From the NCBI RefSeq assembly GCF_024611995.1, contig NZ_CP102509.1:3596001-3660000 (forward strand): a DNA stretch of 64,000 bases, written 5' to 3'. Shown one piece after another: positions 16,261-24,250 of the stretch (the first letter of the stretch is position 1; each line of letters opens with the position of its first letter). The position numbers and the translations under genes are program-made. This DNA comes from Streptomyces sp. NBC_00162 (lineage in GTDB: Bacteria > Actinomycetota > Actinomycetes > Streptomycetales > Streptomycetaceae). A model generated the notes under the pieces. That model did not search any database, had not been told where the DNA came from, and worked only from the letters and a program-made list of their open reading frames with translations.

Positions 16261-16689
16261 CTACGGCTCGGGGCTGAATTCCGCGTCGGCGACCCCGCAC
16301 CACGGGACCGTCGCGATCGGCCAGACCGGGCCGACCGCCTCGCCGTACTCGGTCGCCCCCAGGGCCACGCCCGGGATCTTCACCAGCGCCTGGGCGGCCC
16401 GCCCTCCCGGCACCGGGTCCGCGGATTCGCGGAACTCCACGGTCACCACGTACGCGCCCGGCCCCTGCGGCCTGCCCGCGGCCGTCACCGCGGCCACCAC
16501 CCGCCGGCTGGCCGGATCGATGCGGCACCCGGTCACCCGTACGTCCTCCGCCGCGGCCCGCGGCGCCGCCTCGCCGGCCCCGCCGCCACTGGCCCACACG
16601 TACAGCCCCAGCGGGGCGAACACCAGCAGCCCGGCCAGCGTCACCAGACCGACCAGCCAGCCCTGCCACTTCAACGCGCTCACGCCCAT
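16261..16689 (-). CDS. Single-pass membrane-anchored protein, unknown function
   Basis: 142 residues. ATG 16689 was chosen for its GAGGAGG site. The N-terminal segment KWQGWLVGLVTLAGLLVFAPLGLYVWAS is one transmembrane helix, followed by an extracytoplasmic domain with two Cys (VTGCRIDP, VPWCGVAD) and beta-rich text (VVAAVTAAGRPQGPGAYVVTVEFRES). That layout resembles small actinobacterial secreted Ig-like domains. It diverges from the TelA operon across 137 bp and might belong functionally with it, but there is no direct evidence. Confidence 0.72.
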   Translation of the reverse strand: MGVSALKWQGWLVGLVTLAGLLVFAPLGLYVWASGGGAGEAAPRAAAEDVRVTGCRIDPASRRVVAAVTAAGRPQGPGAYVVTVEFRESADPVPGGRAAQALVKIPGVALGATEYGEAVGPVWPIATVPWCGVADAEFSPEP

Positions 16690-16826
16690 GCCCAGATCCT
16701 CCTCGGCAGCAGCCCCTCCCACCAGCACCCACGGGCTCACACAGCATTTCGAAGTGGGACCGCCTGGACACCTGACGTTCATTCAACTTGTCGCGGAATG
16801 TGGGTTTCCGCGAGCACTCTGCACTC

Positions 16827-17918
16827 GTGAGACGCATCCTAGGAATCGTCCTGGGCCTCCTCTTGATCGGCGGCGTCGTAGCAGTCGCCCTCGTCAACGG
16901 GCAGGACCCGGAAACGCCGGCAACGAAGACCGTGCGTGGCGTCATCGGCTCGGAGAAGTCCGAATTCTTCCGCGACCCGGACGTCGTCAAGGCCCTTGCC
17001 GCCAAGGGCTACACCGTGAAGACGGAGACCTCGGGCTCCTGGGCGATGGACCAGCTCGCCCTCAAGGAGTTCGACTTCGCCTTCCCCAGCAGCAGTGAAC
17101 CCGCCAAGGAGGTCGAGGCCGCGGCCGGGGTCAAGGGCGCTCAGGAGACCAAGCCCTTCTACTCCCCGCTCGTCGTCATCGCCCGCTCCAACGCCGCCAA
17201 GGTCCTCGCCGACAACGGCCTCGCGAAGATGACCGGCAAGAACTCGGGGACCCTCCTGATGGGCCCCTTCCTCAAGGCCGCCGGCGAGGACCGCACCTGG
17301 CAGCAGCTGCCCGGCTCCTCCGCCCACGCCGAGCTGACCGGCACGGTGTTCATCAAGACCACCGACCCGTCCACCTCGAACTCCGGCGCCCTCTTCCTCG
17401 CCGCCACCTCCAACGTGGCGAACGGCAGCAACGTGGTCTCCGACGATGCCGGAATCGCCCGCACCGCACCCCTGTTGCACAAGCTGATCTCCGTGCAGGG
17501 CGCCCTGGAGCCGAGCACCGACGACCCGTTCCGGGCCTTCATCAGCGGCAGCGGCGAACCGCTCATCCTGGTCTACGAGTCCCAGGTGGCCGCCCTGCTC
17601 CTGCAGAAGCAGGATCCCGGCGACATGGTGGTCCTCTACCCGGACACCACCGTCAACACGGCGCACACCTTCGTCCCGCTCGGTGACAAGGCCAAGGAAC
17701 TCGGCACCCTCCTCGCGACCGACCCGAAGCTGCGCGAGCTGGCCCTGCGCCACGGGTTCCGGCCGCAGGACGGCGTGCCCGAGTTCACCGCCGCGACCGC
17801 CCCGCACGCCGCCTACCTCAACCCCGCGCTGACCGGCATCCGCCAGGTCGGCACACCCACCGTAAAGATCCTGATGGCGCTCGCCGCCCGCGCCAAGGGC
17901 CAGGGGGACACACCGTGA
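16827..17918 (+). CDS. Membrane-anchored periplasmic-binding-protein-fold protein, first gene of the TelA operon
   Basis: 363 residues from GTG 16827. That start gives an immediate N-terminal anchor (RRILGIVLGLLLIGGVVAVALVNG) without a lipobox Cys, so it is probably an uncleaved or signal-anchor protein. The rest resembles a type 2 solute-binding fold: VRGVIGSEKSEFFRDPDVVKALAAKGYTVKTETSGSWAMDQL, the FAFPSSSEPAKEV segment, the TTDPSTSNSGALFLA substrate-loop motif, and HTFVPLGDKAKELGTLLATDPKLRELALRHGFRP. No ABC permease is nearby. Its stop overlaps the telA GTG by four bases. No clear ribosome site precedes the GTG, so the mRNA may be leaderless; an upstream TTG (16788) is possible. Confidence 0.82.
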   Translation: MRRILGIVLGLLLIGGVVAVALVNGQDPETPATKTVRGVIGSEKSEFFRDPDVVKALAAKGYTVKTETSGSWAMDQLALKEFDFAFPSSSEPAKEVEAAAGVKGAQETKPFYSPLVVIARSNAAKVLADNGLAKMTGKNSGTLLMGPFLKAAGEDRTWQQLPGSSAHAELTGTVFIKTTDPSTSNSGALFLAATSNVANGSNVVSDDAGIARTAPLLHKLISVQGALEPSTDDPFRAFISGSGEPLILVYESQVAALLLQKQDPGDMVVLYPDTTVNTAHTFVPLGDKAKELGTLLATDPKLRELALRHGFRPQDGVPEFTAATAPHAAYLNPALTGIRQVGTPTVKILMALAARAKGQGDTP

Positions 17919-19117
17919 CACTGACACCTCCCGAGACACCTTCCGACGACCGCGGCCCGCTCGTCCTCACCGCGCCCGAACCCGTCGCCCCCGTCCGCAA
18001 GGAGCAGGCCGCCGGACTCGTACCGCTCCAGGACGGCGTCCGCGACGAAATGGCCCGCCGGGCCGGGGAGTACGTCGGCTCGCTCGCCGGGATCGACACC
18101 CGCTCCCCCGAGTTCGCGCAGCGCCTCGGCGAGATCGCCGGGCTCGGCTCGGCCGACATCCGCTCCGCCGCCCAGCAGTCCAACCGGATGCTGGACCGGG
18201 CCGTGCGCTCCCTCGGCTCCGACGGCGGCGGGGACGCCCAGGCCCGGGTGGCCGGCTCCCTCGTCGAGCTGCGCCGCACCGTCGAGGACCTCGACCCGCG
18301 CGACACGCCCGCCAAGGGCTTCGGCAAGCTACTCTCGAAGCTGCCGGGCGGCAACAAGTTCCGCGACCACGTGGCCAAGTACGCCTCCTCGCAGGCCACC
18401 CTCAACAAGATCGTCGGCTCGCTGCGCAGCGGCCAGGACGAGCTGCGCCGCGACAACGCGGCCCTGCACACCGAGCGCGCCCGCCTCTGGGAGACCATGG
18501 GCAAGCTCCAGGAGTACGCGGTCCTCACCGAGGCCCTGGACTCCGCCGTCGAGCAGCGGATCGCCGAGGCCGAGCACTCCGATCCGCAGGGAGCCGACGC
18601 ACTGCGCGCGGACATGCTGTTCCCGGTCCGGCAGAAGCACCAGGACCTGCTGACCCAACTGGCCGTCTGCGCCCAGGGATACCTGGCGATGGACGTGGTC
18701 CGGCGCAACAACGACGAGCTGATCAAGGGCGTCGACCGGGCCGCGACCACCACCGTCTCCGCGCTGCGGATCGCGGTGATGCTGGCCTCGGCCCTCGACA
18801 ACCAGCGCAAGGTCATCGAGCAGGTCAACACCCTGCGCAACACGACGGAGGACCTGATCCGGGGCAACGCGGAGATGCTGTCCACGCAGAGCGGCGAGAT
18901 CCAGCGGATCGCGGCCGATCCGGCGGTGGGGGCGGAGACCCTGCGGACGGCGTTCGCGCAGATCTACCAGACGCTCGACGCGATCGACACCTTCAAGGTG
19001 CAGGCCACCGAGAACATGGCGGCGACCGTGGAGTCCCTGACCGGGGAGCTCCAGACGGCCTCGGCGTACCTCGCGCGGACGCGGACCGTCAGTGCGCTCG
19101 AGGGCGGTGCGCTGTGA
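17915..19117 (+). CDS. TelA/KlaA family toxic-anion-resistance protein
   Basis: 400 residues, the whole length of the family, largely alpha-helical coiled coil. Characteristic blocks: FGKLLSKLPGGNKFRDHVAKYASSQATLNKIVGSLRSGQDELRRDNAAL, LWETMGKLQEYAVLTEALDSAVE, MLFPVRQKHQDLLTQLAVCAQGYLAMDVVRRNNDELIKGVDRATTTTVSALR-like text, and DAIDTFKVQATENMAATVESLTGEL. TelA proteins are tied to tellurite and antimicrobial/envelope stress resistance, mechanism unresolved, and travel with XpaC and vWA proteins. GTG start and downstream GTG both overlap neighbours by four bases, so translation is coupled on both sides. Confidence 0.93.
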   Translation: MTLTPPETPSDDRGPLVLTAPEPVAPVRKEQAAGLVPLQDGVRDEMARRAGEYVGSLAGIDTRSPEFAQRLGEIAGLGSADIRSAAQQSNRMLDRAVRSLGSDGGGDAQARVAGSLVELRRTVEDLDPRDTPAKGFGKLLSKLPGGNKFRDHVAKYASSQATLNKIVGSLRSGQDELRRDNAALHTERARLWETMGKLQEYAVLTEALDSAVEQRIAEAEHSDPQGADALRADMLFPVRQKHQDLLTQLAVCAQGYLAMDVVRRNNDELIKGVDRAATTTVSALRIAVMLASALDNQRKVIEQVNTLRNTTEDLIRGNAEMLSTQSGEIQRIAADPAVGAETLRTAFAQIYQTLDAIDTFKVQATENMAATVESLTGELQTASAYLARTRTVSALEGGAL

Positions 19118-20730
19118 GCGGGCCGCTGCGCGGTGGTCGCCGGCGTGGCTGGGCGGCGGGTTTCGCCTTCGCCGTGCTCGCGGCGGCTTCGGGCTGCACC
19201 TCCGAACAGGCCGACAGCCCGAAGCCGCCCGCGTACAAGGAGGGCACCCTGCGGGTGCTGGCCTCCAGCGAGCTGGCCGACATGCAACCGGTGCTGGATC
19301 AGGCCAGGAAGGCCACCGGGGTCACCGTGAACCTGACCTGGTCCGGCACGCTCGACGCCGCCGAGCAGGTCGCGTCCGGGCAGGCCGACGGCAAGTACGA
19401 CGCGATCTGGCTGTCCTCCAACGACTATCTGCGGCTGCGGCCCGAGGCCGCCGGGAAGCTCGCCAACGAGACCCCGGTGATGTCCTCGCCCGTCGCCCTC
19501 GGCGTACGGCCGGAGGCGCTGGCCCGGCTCGGCTGGAAGCCCGAGGAGGTCACCTGGTCGGCGGTGCACGAGGCCGTCACCGGCGGGAAGCTCACGTACG
19601 GGATGACCGACCCGGTGCGCTCCAACTCCGGTTTCTCCGCCCTGGTCTCGGTGGCCTCGGGCCTGTCGGGCGCGCAGGCGGCGCTGACCGACGCGGACGT
19701 GAAGGCGGCCGCGCCGCGGCTGAAGGAGTTCTTCGCCGGGCAGAAGCTGACCTCGGGCTCCTCCGGCTGGCTCGCCACCGCCTACGCGCAGCGCGCGGAC
19801 GTGGACGCGCTGGTGAACTACGAGTCGGTACTGCTGTCGGTGAACCGGGACGCGAAGTCCCCGCTGACGGTGATCCGGCCGCGCGACGGCGTGATCACGG
19901 CGCACTACCCGCTGACCCTGCTGACCTCGGCCCCGGCCGGGGCCCGCGAGTCGGGCCGGGCGCTGACGGAGTACCTGCGCGGCGCCGAGGCGCAGCAGGC
20001 GATCACCGAGAAGACCTTCCGCCGGCCGGTCGCGGCCGGGGTGGCGCCGGCCGCCGGGCTGGGTACGGACAAGCGGCGCGAGCTGCCGTTCCCCGGTTCG
20101 CTGGCGGTCGCCGACGGGCTGCTGGCCTCCTACGAGAACGAGCTGCGCCGGCCCTCGCGGACGGTGTACGTGCTGGACACCTCGGGTTCGATGTCCGAGG
20201 AGGACCGCATCGGGCGGCTGAAGGCGGCGCTCACGGAGCTGACGGGCAGCGGGAGTTCGGGGGTCGGGCAGCGGTTCCGGGACCGCGAGGAGGTGACACT
20301 CCTGCCGTTCGGGTCCAAGGTGAAGAAGGTACGGACGCACGTCGTCGAGCCCGGTAATCCGGGACCGGCCCTGGACGGGATCCGGGGCGACGTGAAGTCC
20401 CTGGCGCCGGAGGGGGGCACCGCGATCTACAGCAGCCTGGAGGCGGCGTACGAGCAGCTCGGCAAGGGCGGCGCGGACGCTTTCACCTCGATCGTGCTCA
20501 TGACGGACGGCGAGAACACGGAGGGCGTCGGCGCCCAGCACTTCGACTCCTTCTACGCCGCGCTGCCCGAGGGGCAGAAGCACACGCCGGTGTTCGCGGT
20601 GCTGTTCGGCGATTCGGACCGCAAGGAGCTCACCCACATCACCGAACTGACCGGCGGGCGGCTCTTCGACGCCACCGGCGGGAACGGTTCGCTGAACGGA
20701 GCCTTCGAGGAGATCCGTGGCTACCAATAG
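19114..20730 (+). CDS. Lipoprotein fusing a solute-binding fold to a von Willebrand factor A domain
   Basis: 538 residues. A basic N-terminus (RGGRRRGW), hydrophobic core and lipobox ending ASGC predict a surface lipoprotein. Residues about 45-330 form a type 2 binding-protein domain (LRVLASSELADMQPVLDQARKATGVTVNLTWSGTLDAAEQV, TDPVRSNSGFSALVSVASGLSGA, ITAHYPLTLLT). From about 350 a vWA domain carries an intact MIDAS: D355-T-S357-G-S359, the Thr of GGTAIYSS, and the Asp of MTDGENTEG. It therefore probably binds Mg/Mn-dependent protein partners. GTG overlaps the telA stop by four bases, and the XpaC-like gene starts before its own stop. Confidence 0.9.
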   Translation: MSGPLRGGRRRGWAAGFAFAVLAAASGCTSEQADSPKPPAYKEGTLRVLASSELADMQPVLDQARKATGVTVNLTWSGTLDAAEQVASGQADGKYDAIWLSSNDYLRLRPEAAGKLANETPVMSSPVALGVRPEALARLGWKPEEVTWSAVHEAVTGGKLTYGMTDPVRSNSGFSALVSVASGLSGAQAALTDADVKAAAPRLKEFFAGQKLTSGSSGWLATAYAQRADVDALVNYESVLLSVNRDAKSPLTVIRPRDGVITAHYPLTLLTSAPAGARESGRALTEYLRGAEAQQAITEKTFRRPVAAGVAPAAGLGTDKRRELPFPGSLAVADGLLASYENELRRPSRTVYVLDTSGSMSEEDRIGRLKAALTELTGSGSSGVGQRFRDREEVTLLPFGSKVKKVRTHVVEPGNPGPALDGIRGDVKSLAPEGGTAIYSSLEAAYEQLGKGGADAFTSIVLMTDGENTEGVGAQHFDSFYAALPEGQKHTPVFAVLFGDSDRKELTHITELTGGRLFDATGGNGSLNGAFEEIRGYQ

Positions 20731-21346
20731 AGCCGCCAAGTCGCTCGGTACGGGCTTTCTCACCTACCTGGAGTCGAAGAAGAACCTGGCCGGCTCCGCG
20801 TGCGGGGTGGCCGGGCTGGGCCTGGGCTTCGCCGGGGTGGGCGGCTCGTACTGGCCGGTGGTGGTCGCCGGGCTGTACGGTGCGGGCGCGCTGATCGCCC
20901 CGCCGGAGCGGGTGCCTCCGCCGCACTATCCGGACGTCGCCGAGCAGCTGGGCGTCGTACGGGAGGACTTCGGGCGGCTGCGCGAGTACCTGGCCGAGGT
21001 GGACCTGCCGCCGGCGGCCGGCGGCAAGCTGGCCGAGCTGATGGAGCTGTACGCGGCCCTGCTCGATCCGGGATGGGTGGCCGATGCCCTGGCCGCCGAC
21101 CCGGAGGCGGTGCACTCGCTGTCGCGGGCGATCCGGCTGGACGTGCCGGAGTGCGTGGACACCTACAACCGGACGCGCTGGTGGACCCGGCTGACGCCGG
21201 GCGGCGAGTCGCCGGAGCGGCACCTGGAGCGGCAGTTGACGGTCCTGTACGACGAGGCGGAACGCGTGACGGCGAGCCTCCGCGAAGCAGAGGCCCGCCG
21301 TCAGCAGACGCACACGACCTATCTGGAGGAGCGCGGACGCTCCTGA
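20717..21346 (+). CDS. XpaC-like membrane protein, last gene of the TelA operon
   Basis: 209 residues from GTG 20717, overlapping the preceding gene by 14 bases. Two adjacent hydrophobic helices (about 26-43, GSACGVAGLGLGFAGVGG, and 46-60, WPVVVAGLYGAGALI) are followed by a cytoplasmic helical region ending in a charged coiled coil (ERVTASLREAEARRQQTHTTYLEERG). The layout resembles XpaC (5-bromo-4-chloroindolyl phosphate hydrolysis protein), the usual TelA partner. The identification rests on architecture and neighbourhood rather than a firm motif. Confidence 0.72.
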   Translation: MATNRAAKSLGTGFLTYLESKKNLAGSACGVAGLGLGFAGVGGSYWPVVVAGLYGAGALIAPPERVPPPHYPDVAEQLGVVREDFGRLREYLAEVDLPPAAGGKLAELMELYAALLDPGWVADALAADPEAVHSLSRAIRLDVPECVDTYNRTRWWTRLTPGGESPERHLERQLTVLYDEAERVTASLREAEARRQQTHTTYLEERGRS

Positions 21347-21360
21347 CAGGTCACGTGCTG

Positions 21361-21425
21361 CGGTGGGAACCGCTTGGTCGGGGGCTCCCACAGCGGTGGG
21401 ACGCCGCTTGGTCGGGGGCTCCCAC
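21361..21425. repeat. Tandem 32-bp repeat with hairpin potential between convergent operons
   Basis: Two near-identical units, 21361-21391 and 21394-21425, share CGCTTGGTCGGGGGCTCCCA. Each has GTGGGA and TCCCAC ends that can pair, and the junction CTCCCACAGCGGTGGGA forms an alternative hairpin. Position between the XpaC-like stop and the pckG stop suggests a duplicated terminator. Confidence 0.7.
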
Positions 21426-21456
21426 GTTCATTGGCCCCGGTCATCGGGGCGGGCGG

Positions 21457-23280
21457 TCAGCCCAGGCGCTTGACGAGTGCGTGGTACTCGTCCCACAGCT
21501 CCTTGGGCGTGTGGTCGCCGTAGGTGTTCAGGTGCTCGGGGACCAGGGAGGCCTCCTCGCGCCAGACCTCCTTGTCGACGGTGAGGAGGAACGCCAGGTC
21601 CTCGGCGGGGAGGTCCAGGCCGTCGGTGTCGAGGGAGCCCACGGTCGGCAGGATGCCGATGGGGGTCTCGACGCCCTCGGCGGTGCCCTCGAGGCGCTCG
21701 ACGATCCACTTCAGGACGCGGCTGTTCTCGCCGAAGCCGGGCCACACGAACTTGCCCGCGTCGTTCTTGCGGAACCAGTTCACGTAGTAGATCTTCGGGA
21801 GCTTGGACTGGTCCTTGTCGGCCGCGACCTTGACCCAGTGGGCCATGTAGTCGCCCATGTTGTAGCCGCAGAACGGCAGCATGGCGAAGGGGTCGCGGCG
21901 CAGCTCGCCGACCTTGCCCTCGGCGGCGGCGGTCTTCTCGGAGGCGATGTTCGAGCCGATGAAGACGCCGTGGTTCCAGTCGAAGGATTCGGTGACCAGC
22001 GGCACGGCGGAGGCGCGGCGGCCGCCGAAGAGGATCGCCGAGATCGGGACGCCCTTGGGGTCCTCCCACTCGGGGGCGATCGTCGGGCACTGGGAGGCCG
22101 GGACGGCGAAGCGGGCGTTCGGGTGGGCCGCCGGGGTCTCGGACTCCGGGGTCCAGGCGTTGCCCTTCCAGTCGATGAGGTGGGCGGGCGCCTCTTCGGT
22201 CATGCCCTCCCACCAGACGTCGGAGCCGTCCGGGGTGAGCGCGACGTTGGTGAAGACGGTGTTCGCGTACATCGTCTTCATGGCGTTGGCGTTGGTGTGC
22301 TCGCCGGTGCCGGGCGCGACGCCGAAGAAGCCGGCCTCGGGGTTGATCGCGTACAGGCGACCGTCCTCGCCGAAGCGCATCCAGGCGATGTCGTCGCCGA
22401 CCGTCTCGACGGTCCAGCCGGGGATCGTGGGCTCCAGCATGGCGAGGTTGGTCTTGCCGCAGGCGCTCGGGAAGGCGGCGGCGAGGTACTTCGCCTCACC
22501 CTGCGGCGGGGTGAGCTTGAGGATCAGCATGTGCTCGGCGAGCCAGCCCTCGTCGCGGGCCATGACGGACGCGATGCGCAGGGCGTAGCACTTCTTGCCG
22601 AGCAGGGCGTTGCCGCCGTAGCCGGATCCGTAGGACCAGATCTCGCGGCTCTCGGGGAAGTGCGAGATGTACTTGGTGGTGTTGCACGGCCACGGCACGT
22701 CGGCCTCGCCCTCGGCGAGCGGAGCGCCGAGGGTGTGGACCGCCTTGACGAAGAAGCCGTCGGAGCCGAGCTCGTCCAGGACGGGCTTGCCCATGCGGGT
22801 CATGGTGCGCATCGCGACGGCGACGTAGGCGGAGTCGGTGATCTCGACGCCGATCGCGGAGAGCTCGGAGCCGAGGGGGCCCATGCAGAAGGGGACGACG
22901 TACATCGTCCGGCCCTTCATGGAACCGCGGAAGATGCCCTGCTCGCCCGCGAACAGCTCCTTCATCTCGGAAGGGGCCTTCCAGTGGTTGGTCGGGCCCG
23001 CGTCCTCCTCCTTCTCGGAGCAGATGAAGGTCCGGTCCTCGACGCGCGCGACGTCGGAGGGGTCGGAGGCGGCGTAGTACGAGTTCGGGCGCTTCGTCTC
23101 GTCGAGCTTCTTGAACGTTCCCTTGGCGACGAGCTCCTCGCACAGGCGCTCGTACTCGCCCTCGGAGCCGTCGCACCAGACGACGCGGTCCGGCTGGGTG
23201 AGGGCTGCGATCTCGTCCACCCAGGAGATCAGCTCCTGGTGAGTCGTCGGGATGGTGGGAGCCGCGTTGTCGCGCGCCAC
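21457..23280 (-). CDS. pckG: Phosphoenolpyruvate carboxykinase (GTP)
   Basis: Converts oxaloacetate and GTP to PEP, CO2 and GDP; first committed gluconeogenic step. 607 residues, normal for the GTP class. The kinase signature [12 protein letters not shown] contains the hyperreactive C274 and P-loop. Other family blocks: [74 protein letters not shown] and [22 protein letters not shown] 23280 has an AAGGAG site at ideal spacing. The open frame continues upstream but lacks family similarity. Monocistronic, convergent with the TelA operon. Confidence 0.97.
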   Translation of the reverse strand: MARDNAAPTIPTTHQELISWVDEIAALTQPDRVVWCDGSEGEYERLCEELVAKGTFKKLDETKRPNSYYAASDPSDVARVEDRTFICSEKEEDAGPTNHWKAPSEMKELFAGEQGIFRGSMKGRTMYVVPFCMGPLGSELSAIGVEITDSAYVAVAMRTMTRMGKPVLDELGSDGFFVKAVHTLGAPLAEGEADVPWPCNTTKYISHFPESREIWSYGSGYGGNALLGKKCYALRIASVMARDEGWLAEHMLILKLTPPQGEAKYLAAAFPSACGKTNLAMLEPTIPGWTVETVGDDIAWMRFGEDGRLYAINPEAGFFGVAPGTGEHTNANAMKTMYANTVFTNVALTPDGSDVWWEGMTEEAPAHLIDWKGNAWTPESETPAAHPNARFAVPASQCPTIAPEWEDPKGVPISAILFGGRRASAVPLVTESFDWNHGVFIGSNIASEKTAAAEGKVGELRRDPFAMLPFCGYNMGDYMAHWVKVAADKDQSKLPKIYYVNWFRKNDAGKFVWPGFGENSRVLKWIVERLEGTAEGVETPIGILPTVGSLDTDGLDLPAEDLAFLLTVDKEVWREEASLVPEHLNTYGDHTPKELWDEYHALVKRLG

Positions 23281-23470
23281 GATTGCTCCTTGTTGAGGGG
23301 TTTGTTTGGTGTAGGCCCCGTGGGGGCTGCGACCCGGACGCTTCGCGCTCCGCTCATCCGGTGTCGACCGCACTCATCTGATCATCCGGTGCATGTGCGC
23401 ATATGTCCAGGGGGCCTCTCACGTGAGCATCGCCACGTCCGTCAATCTTCCGTAAAGAGGACTAACGGAA

Positions 23471-23488
23471 ACCTACGGACCCGTAGGT
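23471..23488. promoter_or_regulatory. Perfect 8-2-8 palindrome over the trhA ribosome-binding region
   Basis: ACCTACGGACCCGTAGGT is an exact inverted repeat (8-bp arms, AC centre) ending three bases before ATG 23492. A second, looser pair, TTCCGT (23448-23453)/ACGGAA (23465-23470), lies just upstream. Such symmetry is typical of a TetR-type operator. Similar CTACGG/CCGTAG palindromes are, from memory, frequent near membrane-lipid genes in actinobacteria. Confidence 0.6.
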
Positions 23489-23491
23489 ACC

Positions 23492-24175
23492 ATGTGGGCC
23501 ATGACTTCTGACGCCGCCGCCCCGGCCGTCCCGGCCGCTCCGGAGGCCAAGCCGCTGATGCGCGGCTGGCTGCACCTCGGGATGTTCCCCGCGGTGGTGG
23601 TCGCGGGCCTCGTGCTGATGGCCTTCACCGACTCGACCCGGGCACGCGTCGCCTGCGGGATCTACATCCTCACGGCCTGCCTGCTCTTCGGCGTCAGCGC
23701 GGTCTACCACCGCGGCACCTGGGGCCCCCGGGGAGAGGCCATCCTGCGGCGGCTCGACCACGCCAACATCTTTCTGATCATCGCGGGGACCTACACCCCG
23801 CTGACCGTCCTGCTGCTCCCGCCCTCCACCGGCCGGACCCTGCTGTGGGCGGTGTGGCTCGCGGCCGCGGCCGGCATCGCCTTCCGCGTGTTCTGGGTCG
23901 GCGCACCGCGCTGGCTGTACACCCCCTGCTACATAGCGATGGGCTGGGCGGCCGTCTTCTTCCTCCCCGACTTCATGCGCACCGGCGGCATCGCCGTGCT
24001 GGTCCTGGTGATCGTCGGCGGCCTGCTCTACAGCGCGGGAGGGGTCATCTACGGGATGAAGCGCCCCAACCCCTCCCCCCGCTTCTTCGGCTTCCACGAG
24101 GTCTTCCACTCCCTGACCCTCGCGGCCTTCGTGGCCCACTACGTCGGCATCTCGCTGGCCGCGTACTCGCACTAG
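23492..24175 (+). CDS. trhA: Hemolysin III/TrhA (PAQR superfamily) membrane protein
   Basis: 227 residues, seven hydrophobic helices. PAQR-family residues are present: SAVYHRGTWGPRGEAILRRLDHANIFLIIAGTYTP (His/Asp of the metal site) and the C-terminal GFHEVFHSLTLAAFVAHYVGI with two further His. Members modulate membrane energy/fluidity homeostasis; the haemolysin name is historical. Start is ATG 23492 or, equally plausible, ATG 23501. A perfect palindrome sits at the ribosome-binding region, implying repression. A strong terminator follows the stop. Confidence 0.9.
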   Translation: MWAMTSDAAAPAVPAAPEAKPLMRGWLHLGMFPAVVVAGLVLMAFTDSTRARVACGIYILTACLLFGVSAVYHRGTWGPRGEAILRRLDHANIFLIIAGTYTPLTVLLLPPSTGRTLLWAVWLAAAAGIAFRVFWVGAPRWLYTPCYIAMGWAAVFFLPDFMRTGGIAVLVLVIVGGLLYSAGGVIYGMKRPNPSPRFFGFHEVFHSLTLAAFVAHYVGISLAAYSH

Positions 24176-24200
24176 CCGCCGCGCGCACCGGACCACGGTG

Positions 24201-24242
24201 CGAAAGGACCCCGCCACGCCGGAGCGTGGCGGGGTCCTTTCG
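24201..24242. terminator. Strong bidirectional terminator
   Basis: A 19-bp perfect stem (24201-24219 with 24224-24242), CGGA loop, beginning CGAAAGGACCCC and ending GGGGTCCTTTCG, so both directions end in short A/T runs. It lies between converging trhA and the copper oxidase gene. Confidence 0.9.
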
Positions 24243-24250
24243 CTCGAGGA

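Noticed and set aside
20800..23511. A 903-codon plus-strand frame opposite pckG
   Set aside because: Antisense shadow of an unmistakable PEP carboxykinase; composition is the reverse-complement artefact of GC-rich coding DNA.
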